Positions 7,150 to 13,882 of a DNA stretch of 23,051 nucleotides are shown piece after piece. The first letter of the stretch is position 1, and each line of letters opens with the position of its first letter. Position numbers and translations under genes: made by a program. The notes below the pieces were generated by a model that saw only the letters and a program-made list of their open reading frames with translations, did no database searches and was not told the DNA's origin. This stretch comes from CAYGJN01 sp964350135 (GTDB taxonomy: Bacteria; Bdellovibrionota; Bacteriovoracia; Bacteriovoracales; Bacteriovoracaceae): the NCBI GenBank assembly GCA_964350135.1, contig CAYGJN010000035.1, positions 1 to 23,051 of the forward strand. Reading direction: 5' to 3'.

Positions 7150-7908
7150 ATGAGTGCTCAACCAAAAGAAAAAGAAGAAATTAAGGCCGAGATAGCAGAG
7201 ATTTTTAAAGGCTCTTATAAATACTATATGGGTTCAAAAACTTACTCTGAGGAAAACTTTAAGGTCTTTAAAAACTTTGAAGAAAATATCCTAATATTTG
7301 TATCAGAACAATTAACCAGAGTGGCCAATGGTGAATTTCTAAAAATGTGTACTTCTTATACTGTTAATGGAAAGTATGAACCCCTTCAAGTAACTATTGA
7401 GAAATCTCTAGGTGATAAATGGGCCAAAGAAACTTTTACTCCAGACAAGAATATGCCTCAACTTGAATATACTTTTGAGACATTAGATTCAACAAAGACC
7501 ATAAAAGTTCAAACACCTGCAAAGTATCATATTGCAACACCTGCTTCTTGTACTGCACTTATGTTCACAAAAGCTAAAAAATATGACCCTACTATTTTAA
7601 ATAGTTTTTATATCATTACTTCAGATAATGTCTGGGATTATCAAAAAGCAATTGAGAGTAAAATCATTTATTATCGTTGTGAAAATATTCACGTAAAAGA
7701 TGAGCTTACAATTAATAAGAAAACTCTTTCAGGAACAGTATTTGAAGTTTTCATGAACGATAGTGACCCTGCAGACAAAAGGATTTCATATTTTCTAAGC
7801 AAACACCATGGCATCCCTTATCAGGTAACCATTGATAAAGAGACAAGAGCCGATATTAAAAACTTAACTGATATGACTCCATCACGTATTGAAGACTTTA
7901 TGACTTAA
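7150..7908 (+). CDS. Hypothetical cytoplasmic protein, 252 residues
   Basis: I do not recognise this protein. It has no signal peptide or membrane helix. The N-terminus is strongly charged (Lys/Glu-rich through about residue 20). The rest looks mainly beta-rich, with alternating hydrophobic residues such as YEPLQVTIEKSLG, SGTVFEVFMND and IPYQVTIDKETR. There are three Cys residues and no obvious catalytic motif. ATG 7150 is preceded by AAAGGG with a very short spacer, and a FliA-like promoter lies directly upstream. It is a single-gene unit, divergent from trpS and convergent with the helicase gene, overlapping that gene's stop by four bases. Codon use and composition resemble the neighbours. 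Confidence 0.8.
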   Translation: MSAQPKEKEEIKAEIAEIFKGSYKYYMGSKTYSEENFKVFKNFEENILIFVSEQLTRVANGEFLKMCTSYTVNGKYEPLQVTIEKSLGDKWAKETFTPDKNMPQLEYTFETLDSTKTIKVQTPAKYHIATPASCTALMFTKAKKYDPTILNSFYIITSDNVWDYQKAIESKIIYYRCENIHVKDELTINKKTLSGTVFEVFMNDSDPADKRISYFLSKHHGIPYQVTIDKETRADIKNLTDMTPSRIEDFMT

Positions 7909-10775
7909 TCAGAACTCTTTATAAATTGAAATACTTCATCACAGGCTTCTTTTAAAGGAGCCTTTTTTATTTCATATGGATCCATTAATTGCATAAATTG
8001 ATCAATTGTCCTTCCCTTCCATCTCTTAACTCTGGAATCAACAATGATTGCTCCCCCACGGTCCTGCTCTGAACGTATTAATCTACCAAGCTTTTGTTGA
8101 AGACCTCTGGCCCGCATAGAAAGAAAATAATCTACAAACTCGTTACCAAAATTATTTTGATAAAATTCTCTTCTTTGAGTAATAGAGAAATCTTGGCGAA
8201 GATCAGGAATTTTATCAATAAAAACAAACTGCAAAGACTCTCCTGGAATATCAATTCCTTCTCCAAATGATTCCATCCCAAGAAGAACACCTCTTGATGA
8301 ATTCTTATAGTCTTCAATGATATTATTTCCCATACCCTGTATAAAAAGAGGAATCATCTCATCAAGCTTTTCTAATAAGACTTCTCTGGCAAGTTCAAAA
8401 CGAACTTTTGCAGAGAAAAGCAAAAGTGACCTTCCCTCTAAGTTTTTTATAAGTTCAATCACGTCCTCTAAAACATTAGGAATAAAGTTTTTCTCATAGA
8501 GAGAAGGAGTATCCTCACATAAAAAGACTTTGGCCTTATTCTTATAGTCATATAAAGGATCAATATAAAAGCCAGAACGATAACGCCTTTCTGGGTCTAA
8601 ATAAATATAGCCAGCTCCCCACTCTACCGCCTTCGTTCCCATATCTCCTTTAGCATTTGCAAGTGTTGCAGATGTAAAAACCACTGATTCTGACGGAGCT
8701 AATAATTGATCGTGGACTATTCTTCCAATATCAACAGGGGAAGACTCGAGTGCAAAACCATAAGTTTCATGAAATTTAATAGCAGAGGCATAATCATTAT
8801 TTTCACTCAAAAGATGATTAAACCCTTTTGCAAATTCTTCTAAAGTGCCAAAAAAAGATTCAAATTTAGAGTAAGCTGAGAGCTCATTTTCTTCTTTTAA
8901 ATTCCCTGGCTCATAAAGACTAGAGTAAGGTTCAAACTTGTCACAAAGAGTTTTTATAATATAACCAATACTTTCAAGGGCATTATAAATTGCTACCAAA
9001 GATTCTTGATTAAGACCTTTTTTACTTGGCATCGGAATTTCATTCCAATAAAGAGAAGTATACCTAGGTCTTTGCTTAAAAAAGCTTTCAAAAGTATCTC
9101 CCAAAGATTCAAGATGTTCTTTTAAGATTTGGTTTGATTCACGAACAAAATCTCTAAGCTCTGTGATCTTTGCTGTCGCAACTTCATTGTCTTCTTCATT
9201 TGATGAAATCAAAAAGAATAATGCCCCTACCCCTTGCATTTGATCAAGGCTCTTAACAAATGAAGAGAATGAGGACTCTGTTATTTCAATGGTAAAAGCA
9301 TTAGTCGCTTCACTTTCAATTTTATGGGCCTCATCTACAATAATATGCCCAGGTCTTGGAAAACCTTTAGGCCATGAAAACATTAAAGCGTGGTTGCCAA
9401 GAATAAGATGGCTATCTTTAGCTTCCATAATTCCATTTAAATATGAACATCCAGATTTAAATGGACATCGCTTTCCAGTACAGGCCCTAAAGTCGACTTT
9501 ATAATCTTTTTCCGCTTTATCAATATATAAATTTAGCTTCTTCAATATATAAGCAAGATCATCTCTTGTTATAGACATCTTCTCCATATCATTAAGATAA
9601 AAAATATACTCGAAGTAGGCCTGAGCAAATCTTTCATCAAAACTTTGTCCATCTATCAAAAAACCTTGCTCATCAATATCTCGTCTAAATAAAAGTTCAC
9701 AAAGATGGTTACTTGAGCCAAGGAGCCTAGTTGTTTTAAGTTTTGATTCATCCAAGCCTAAAAGCTTTCTTAATTGTGGTAGATCTTTTTTGAGTGCCTG
9801 CTCTTGAAGAGTTTTTGTTCCTGTTGCAATTAGAACCTGTTTTTTTTGATCTAAAGAGAAAAGTGCACTCGGAATCATATAACCTAAGGTCTTTCCTGTA
9901 CCTGTCGGTGCTTGGACCATTGCATGTATATTATTTTTAAAAGACTGTCCTGCCCTCAGGGCAAGGGTTTCTTGACCTTCTCTAAACTTATAATGAGGAA
10001 ATATCTCTTTAATACGTTTAGTATCTCTTAAAATCTCTTTTATATTTTCGCCAGAAAAGTCTAAGTTAGGAGAACTTGGATAATCTTCCTTTTGTGACTT
10101 AGCTCTATTTTTTTCTAGATACATCTCAACATGTTCTACTAATGGAAAATCAATCTGATCTGCAATTTTTTCAAGACATTCTTGATCTTGAAAATACAAT
10201 TTAAAATACCAAAGCTCTGTTAGTTTATACTTAATAGACAGAGTTGAAATATAATCCTTGCGAGACTTATGAGTTTTATCTTTAAAACTCAAATAACTAG
10301 CACAAAGGCAAACTTTCAATAAATCAATACTATCCTCAAGACCTCTATGTACCTCATGCTCTCTTAAGTTAAAATCTTGTATAAAAGACTCTAAGTTAAG
10401 TGATGTTCGTGGGCTAAAAATAAGACCTAAAAAAAATAAACTATCGTGAAACTCTGAACTCTCATCTTCAAAATATTTTCCTAAAAAGTTTTTTTCGAAA
10501 CCGGCATTATGAGCAAGAAGAATATGATCCTCAAGTTCACCCAGTACTGGCTCAACCTCTCTCCATAGAGGTGCTTTGTTAATCATTGATTGCTTAATAC
10601 CCGTAAGCTTTTGAATAAATTGAGAGAGTTTCTGATCAGACTTAACAAGGCTGCTATATTGCTTTACTAATGTATCCCCTTCAAATTGAACAAAACCTAG
10701 ATCAATTATTTGATCAAATGAATGATCTATTCCTGTTGTTTCAATATCTATGAAGGCCCAATTTCCAAGATCCAT
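7905..10775 (-). CDS. DinG-type ATP-dependent helicase fused to a DEDDh exonuclease domain
   Basis: This 956-residue protein has an N-terminal DEDDh exonuclease domain (about 1-175: D10-I-E12, HNAGFE at 89-94, H143/D148) followed by an XPD/DinG-type superfamily 2 helicase. Walker A is APTGTGKT at 289-296 and the DEAH box is at 481-484. Four cysteines, C359, C432, C437 and C443, have spacings 73-5-6, almost the 74-5-6 of E. coli DinG, so a 4Fe-4S cluster is expected. C-terminal helicase motifs include the SFGEGIDIPG-like segment and QKLGRLIRS. Exo II normally has Asp after HNAxF; here it is Glu94. Such proteins unwind 5'-3' at forks, R-loops or damaged DNA. ATG 10775 is chosen over TTG 10808 because GAGAGGA precedes it and the candidate -10 lies at the TTG. 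Confidence 0.93.
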   Translation of the reverse strand: MDLGNWAFIDIETTGIDHSFDQIIDLGFVQFEGDTLVKQYSSLVKSDQKLSQFIQKLTGIKQSMINKAPLWREVEPVLGELEDHILLAHNAGFEKNFLGKYFEDESSEFHDSLFFLGLIFSPRTSLNLESFIQDFNLREHEVHRGLEDSIDLLKVCLCASYLSFKDKTHKSRKDYISTLSIKYKLTELWYFKLYFQDQECLEKIADQIDFPLVEHVEMYLEKNRAKSQKEDYPSSPNLDFSGENIKEILRDTKRIKEIFPHYKFREGQETLALRAGQSFKNNIHAMVQAPTGTGKTLGYMIPSALFSLDQKKQVLIATGTKTLQEQALKKDLPQLRKLLGLDESKLKTTRLLGSSNHLCELLFRRDIDEQGFLIDGQSFDERFAQAYFEYIFYLNDMEKMSITRDDLAYILKKLNLYIDKAEKDYKVDFRACTGKRCPFKSGCSYLNGIMEAKDSHLILGNHALMFSWPKGFPRPGHIIVDEAHKIESEATNAFTIEITESSFSSFVKSLDQMQGVGALFFLISSNEEDNEVATAKITELRDFVRESNQILKEHLESLGDTFESFFKQRPRYTSLYWNEIPMPSKKGLNQESLVAIYNALESIGYIIKTLCDKFEPYSSLYEPGNLKEENELSAYSKFESFFGTLEEFAKGFNHLLSENNDYASAIKFHETYGFALESSPVDIGRIVHDQLLAPSESVVFTSATLANAKGDMGTKAVEWGAGYIYLDPERRYRSGFYIDPLYDYKNKAKVFLCEDTPSLYEKNFIPNVLEDVIELIKNLEGRSLLLFSAKVRFELAREVLLEKLDEMIPLFIQGMGNNIIEDYKNSSRGVLLGMESFGEGIDIPGESLQFVFIDKIPDLRQDFSITQRREFYQNNFGNEFVDYFLSMRARGLQQKLGRLIRSEQDRGGAIIVDSRVKRWKGRTIDQFMQLMDPYEIKKAPLKEACDEVFQFIKSSD

Positions 10776-10806
10776 AATATAATTCCTCTCGAACAAATGA
10801 ACATAC

Positions 10807-10834
10807 AAGATACACGATCAAATCGACTTTCCAA
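10807..10834 (-). promoter_or_regulatory. Candidate sigma-70-type promoter for the DinG-type gene
   Basis: On the minus strand TTGGAA (10829-10834) precedes TATCTT (10807-10812) by 16 bases, leaving a leader of roughly 25 bases before ATG 10775. Its -35 overlaps that of the opposite promoter. Confidence 0.35.
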
Positions 10835-10856
10835 ACACCTATAGCTTGGGCATAAT
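10828..10856 (+). promoter_or_regulatory. Candidate sigma-70-type promoter for the DUF420-BolA-Grx-AgcS operon
   Basis: TTTCCA (10828-10833) and CATAAT (10851-10856) are 17 bases apart, about 30 bases before ATG 10887. The -10 matches five of six consensus bases; the -35 matches four. Confidence 0.4.
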
Positions 10857-10886
10857 CTTTTGTACTAAATCAATTACTGGGTATTT

Positions 10887-11285
10887 ATGGAGTCTAATTT
10901 CTCTAACACAGCGCTCATCTTTCAAATACAATCAACACTCATAGTGGTACTGCTCTTTATTGGGGTTTATTTTAGAAAACAAAGAAACACCCATGTAAAA
11001 ATAATGATTAGCGCGATTACCTGGGATCTCTTGCTCATAATTCAAATCGAGCTTAATCGTGGTGCCATTGCAAAAGCAGCCAAGGCCGCTAACAACGAGG
11101 CCCTGCTTAATATTCATATTCTTATTGCGATTTTAACTGTGGTTTTTTATGGAATCATGGTATACACAGGGCGTAAAATTATTAAAGGCGAACTACTTTT
11201 AAGACCACGCCACAAGATCTGTGGGATTATAACTCTTGTTCTTCGTCTTTTAACTTACAGCACAAGTTTTTTTATCGTGCATTAG
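10887..11285 (+). CDS. DUF420-like four-helix membrane protein
   Basis: This 132-residue integral membrane protein has four predicted helices (about 9-29, 37-56, 74-95, 110-131). Histidines H36, H77 and H109 sit at helix ends or inside helices (NTHVK, NIHILIAI, PRHKICG). This arrangement resembles the DUF420 family, whose members occur near cytochrome oxidase and haem genes, and the histidines could bind haem or a metal. That is inference; the family call is from pattern memory. It is the first gene of a compact operon and is followed after seven bases by bolA. A candidate promoter lies 30 bases upstream. No cytochrome oxidase gene is in the window. Confidence 0.6.
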   Translation: MESNFSNTALIFQIQSTLIVVLLFIGVYFRKQRNTHVKIMISAITWDLLLIIQIELNRGAIAKAAKAANNEALLNIHILIAILTVVFYGIMVYTGRKIIKGELLLRPRHKICGIITLVLRLLTYSTSFFIVH

Positions 11286-11292
11286 GTTTTTT

Positions 11293-11553
11293 ATGGATCC
11301 AATGACAAAAGCAAAAACTCTTATTGAACAAAACCTTAAAAACTCCTATGTTGAAGTGGCTGATCTTACTGGGACGAAAGATCATGTAGGCCTTTTAATT
11401 GTTAGTGATGAATTTAAAGGAAAGCTGCTGATTGACCAACACCAAATGATAATGGATATACTGAAAGATGAGTTCTCAAAAGAACTTCACGCTGTCCAAA
11501 TAAAGACTATGACTAAAGAAAAATTCGAAAAAATGCGAGGATCTAATGAGTAA
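11293..11553 (+). CDS. BolA family protein
   Basis: This 86-residue protein fits the BolA fold and usual length. The diagnostic segment VSDEFKGKLLIDQHQMI contains the FxGKxxxxxH motif (H50), followed by ELHAVQIKTMT with H65. The N-terminal region VEVADLTGTKDHVGLLIV corresponds to the first two strands and the cluster-binding loop. BolA proteins bind a shared 2Fe-2S cluster with CGFS glutaredoxins and take part in Fe-S trafficking or iron sensing. The next gene encodes exactly such a glutaredoxin and starts inside the end of this one (8-base overlap), so the two products are very probably partners. A second in-frame ATG lies nine bases downstream and could be the start. Confidence 0.92.
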   Translation: MDPMTKAKTLIEQNLKNSYVEVADLTGTKDHVGLLIVSDEFKGKLLIDQHQMIMDILKDEFSKELHAVQIKTMTKEKFEKMRGSNE

Positions 11554-11938
11554 TAACGAAAACCCATTTAATGTTTTAGGTAAACAATCCACACCCCCTA
11601 ACCTTGGTAGTGAAATTACTGTGGATGCAGGAGAGCTTAAAGATAGAATTACGGCCCTTTTAGGTTCGTCAGACGTTATTCTTTTTATGAAAGGAAACCC
11701 TCTAGCACCACAATGTGGATTCTCTGCTAATACAGTTGGTATTCTTAACCAGCTAGGCAAAGAATTTAAAACATTTGATATTTTAAGAGATCCAGAAATC
11801 AGACAAGGTTTAAAAGAATACTCAAACTGGCCCACTTACCCTCAGCTTTATGTTAAGGGCAAGCTTGTAGGCGGTAATGATATTATTACAGAGATGTTTG
11901 AATCAGGTGACCTTCAAGAGTACTTCCAAAACCTTTAA
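11546..11938 (+). CDS. Monothiol glutaredoxin, CGFS type (Grx4/GrxD-like)
   Basis: This 130-residue protein has the CGFS active site at 57-60, within VILFMKGNPLAPQCGFS. Glutathione- and cluster-binding elements follow (WPTYPQLYVKGKLVGGNDI). Such proteins hold a 2Fe-2S cluster between subunits with glutathione and deliver it to apo-proteins or to BolA. The N-terminal extension (about 25 residues, Asn/Pro-rich) is a little longer than in E. coli GrxD. The ATG lies inside the end of bolA, and the stop TAA overlaps the start of the symporter gene as TAATG, so three genes are translated as a coupled unit. The family assignment is secure. Confidence 0.95.
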   Translation: MSNNENPFNVLGKQSTPPNLGSEITVDAGELKDRITALLGSSDVILFMKGNPLAPQCGFSANTVGILNQLGKEFKTFDILRDPEIRQGLKEYSNWPTYPQLYVKGKLVGGNDIITEMFESGDLQEYFQNL

Positions 11939-13269
11939 TGCTTGATTCTATAAAGCTTGTTAATGATTTTGTATGGGGCTATCCCATGCTTATCCTACTT
12001 GTCGGTGGCGGAATCTATCTAGCAATCCTTTCACGGTTTGCTAATATTACTTATTTCTTTTTTGCCATTAAACTCTTGGGAAAGTCTCATAAAAACCTGA
12101 AAGGAAAAGGCGACCTTACACATTTTGAGGCCTTAACAAATGCACTTTCTGCAACAGTAGGTCTTGGTAATATTGCAGGTGTTTCTATTGCCATTACACA
12201 AGGTGGCCCAGGCGCAGTTTTTTGGATGTGGATGTCTGGAGTTTTAGGTATGAATACAAAGTTTTTTACTTGTTCATTATCTATGATGTTTCGAGGAAAA
12301 AACTGGAAAGGAGAAGTTCAAGGTGGCCCCATGTATGTCATGGAAAAAAAGATGGGGCGATTTGGAAAATACCTTGCGATACTTTTTTCACTCTTTGCCC
12401 TAAGTGGAACTCTTGCAACATTTCAGGCCAATCAACTTTCTGAATACTTAAAAACTCAAATGGACATTGCCCCTTGGGTAACCGGACTAGTCTGTGCCAT
12501 TGTTATTTTTTATATTATCTACGGTGGGATTAGAAGAATTGGTTTTGTCACATCAAAACTAGTTCCTATTATGTGCTTAACCTATTTAATCATGGCCGTA
12601 AGTATTTTATTTTTTCACCTTGAAGAAGTTCCAGGTCTTTTTAAACTTATTTTTAAAAGCGCATTTTCTCCAGAAGCATTTTTAGGTGGTGCTGTCGGTC
12701 TTACCTTTAAAGAAGTTCTTATCATCGGACTTCGCCGCGGAGCTTTTTCAAATGAAGCAGGAGTTGGAACTGCTCCCATGGCACACTCCAATGCAAAAAC
12801 AGATAAGCCTATTGAAGAAGGCTTAGTGGCCATGCTTGGCCCTTTTTTAGATACGATTATTGTTTGTACTATTACTGCTTTTGTTATTTTACTAGGAGTT
12901 GATAAAATTCCAGAAGAAATGGCAGGTATATCTTTAACTCTTAGTGCTTTTAATAATTTATTACCAAGTCTAGGTGGTGTAATTCTTGGAGTCTCCACGA
13001 TCCTTTTTTCTTTTACCACAATGCTTGGCATGGCCAATTATTGCCAGAAGGCATGGGACTATCTCTTTAGGGGAAGACTGGGTGGAGATTTAACATTTTA
13101 TCTCTTTTACTGCAGTTTTCTTTTTATGGGATCGGTTCTCACTGTTGAGTATATTGTGACACTTGCTGATCTTGGCTTTGGACTTATGGCCTTTTGTAAT
13201 ATGATACCAACTCTTTTATTCGCTCATTTAGTTAATAAAAAATTCAAAGAGTTTAAGACTGGAAAATGA
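11938..13269 (+). CDS. Alanine/glycine:cation symporter (AgcS family)
   Basis: This 443-residue membrane transporter has about ten to eleven helices. The family signature LSATVGLGNIAGVSIAI followed by QGGPGAVFWMW is intact near residues 63-100. Other typical parts are GPMYVMEKK, a second half with RRGAFSNEAGVGTAPMAHS, and a loop-helix ending in GMANYCQKAWDYLF. Members import alanine or glycine with Na+ or H+ across the inner membrane. The gene starts on the TAATG overlap with the glutaredoxin gene, so it is in the same operon. A functional link to Fe-S handling is not obvious; a link to the alanine dehydrogenase 7.6 kb away is plausible. The 3' end overlaps the convergent methyltransferase gene by 17 bases. 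Confidence 0.95.
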   Translation: MLDSIKLVNDFVWGYPMLILLVGGGIYLAILSRFANITYFFFAIKLLGKSHKNLKGKGDLTHFEALTNALSATVGLGNIAGVSIAITQGGPGAVFWMWMSGVLGMNTKFFTCSLSMMFRGKNWKGEVQGGPMYVMEKKMGRFGKYLAILFSLFALSGTLATFQANQLSEYLKTQMDIAPWVTGLVCAIVIFYIIYGGIRRIGFVTSKLVPIMCLTYLIMAVSILFFHLEEVPGLFKLIFKSAFSPEAFLGGAVGLTFKEVLIIGLRRGAFSNEAGVGTAPMAHSNAKTDKPIEEGLVAMLGPFLDTIIVCTITAFVILLGVDKIPEEMAGISLTLSAFNNLLPSLGGVILGVSTILFSFTTMLGMANYCQKAWDYLFRGRLGGDLTFYLFYCSFLFMGSVLTVEYIVTLADLGFGLMAFCNMIPTLLFAHLVNKKFKEFKTGK

Positions 13270-13882
13270 CTATATTTCTTTCGAGGTGAACAATCTTCAA
13301 ATTATAACTGCCTGCAATCCATTGCATTGTTTGCTCTTGATAAAAAGAGATATGAGTCGGATCATTTTTATAATGCCACCCTTTTAAGTTCAGCTCTTTA
13401 GAAAAAAAACTTGTCATCACTGCTAAGTATGATTTTTGTGCTAGTAAACTAAGCATAGTCTCCCATGAAGTCTTGGGATTATTAAAATGCTCAACCACTT
13501 CAGTGCAGGTTACAAAATCAAATGTTCTTTCAAATATTGTTTTATCATTTTTAAAATAAGGGTCATAATCGAGACAAGCAAGACCTTTTTCTTTTAAAAT
13601 AATTGAGGTTGTTGGACCTGGACCACATCCAAAATCCACTCCCTCCATTGAAGGGTCTATGAAATTTAACAATGGAGTGAGAAGCCTTTCAAGAAATTCT
13701 CTATAGTGAGGATCATTTGGATTATTTTCATGAAGACCATAGCGGTCTTTTTCCTCTAAGGACTCTAAGTGAAAAACTTTGGGTACAAAAAGAAAACCGC
13801 AATTACTACATATATAATAATCGCGGTCTTTATCTTTAAAATGTAAATTTACAGTATCAGACTCACAGAGAGTACAGATCAT
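13253..13882 (-). CDS. Class I SAM-dependent methyltransferase with N-terminal zinc ribbon
   Basis: This 209-residue cytoplasmic protein starts with two CxxC pairs (C3/C6 and C25/C28) that form a likely zinc ribbon. A Rossmann methyltransferase domain follows. Motif I is VDFGCGPGP at about 82-90, with the acidic LDYDPY strand after it; FDFVTCTEVVEHF matches motif IV-like segments. The substrate is unknown; related zinc-ribbon methyltransferases act on small molecules or surface sugars. ATG 13882 overlaps the TGA of the upstream secreted-protein gene as ATGA, which indicates translational coupling. An in-frame TTG at 13897 would add five residues but has no good ribosome binding site. The 3' end overlaps the symporter gene by 17 bases on the other strand. 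Confidence 0.85.
   Translation of the reverse strand: MICTLCESDTVNLHFKDKDRDYYICSNCGFLFVPKVFHLESLEEKDRYGLHENNPNDPHYREFLERLLTPLLNFIDPSMEGVDFGCGPGPTTSIILKEKGLACLDYDPYFKNDKTIFERTFDFVTCTEVVEHFNNPKTSWETMLSLLAQKSYLAVMTSFFSKELNLKGWHYKNDPTHISFYQEQTMQWIAGSYNLKIVHLERNIVIFQS

Noticed and set aside
10776..10808. A longer start for the DinG-type protein at TTG 10808
   Set aside because: The candidate promoter -10 covers this codon, and ATG 10775 has a better ribosome binding site and begins directly at the exonuclease fold.
12615..13037. A 140-residue minus-strand frame
   Set aside because: It is antisense to conserved transmembrane segments of the AgcS symporter and has no upstream signals.
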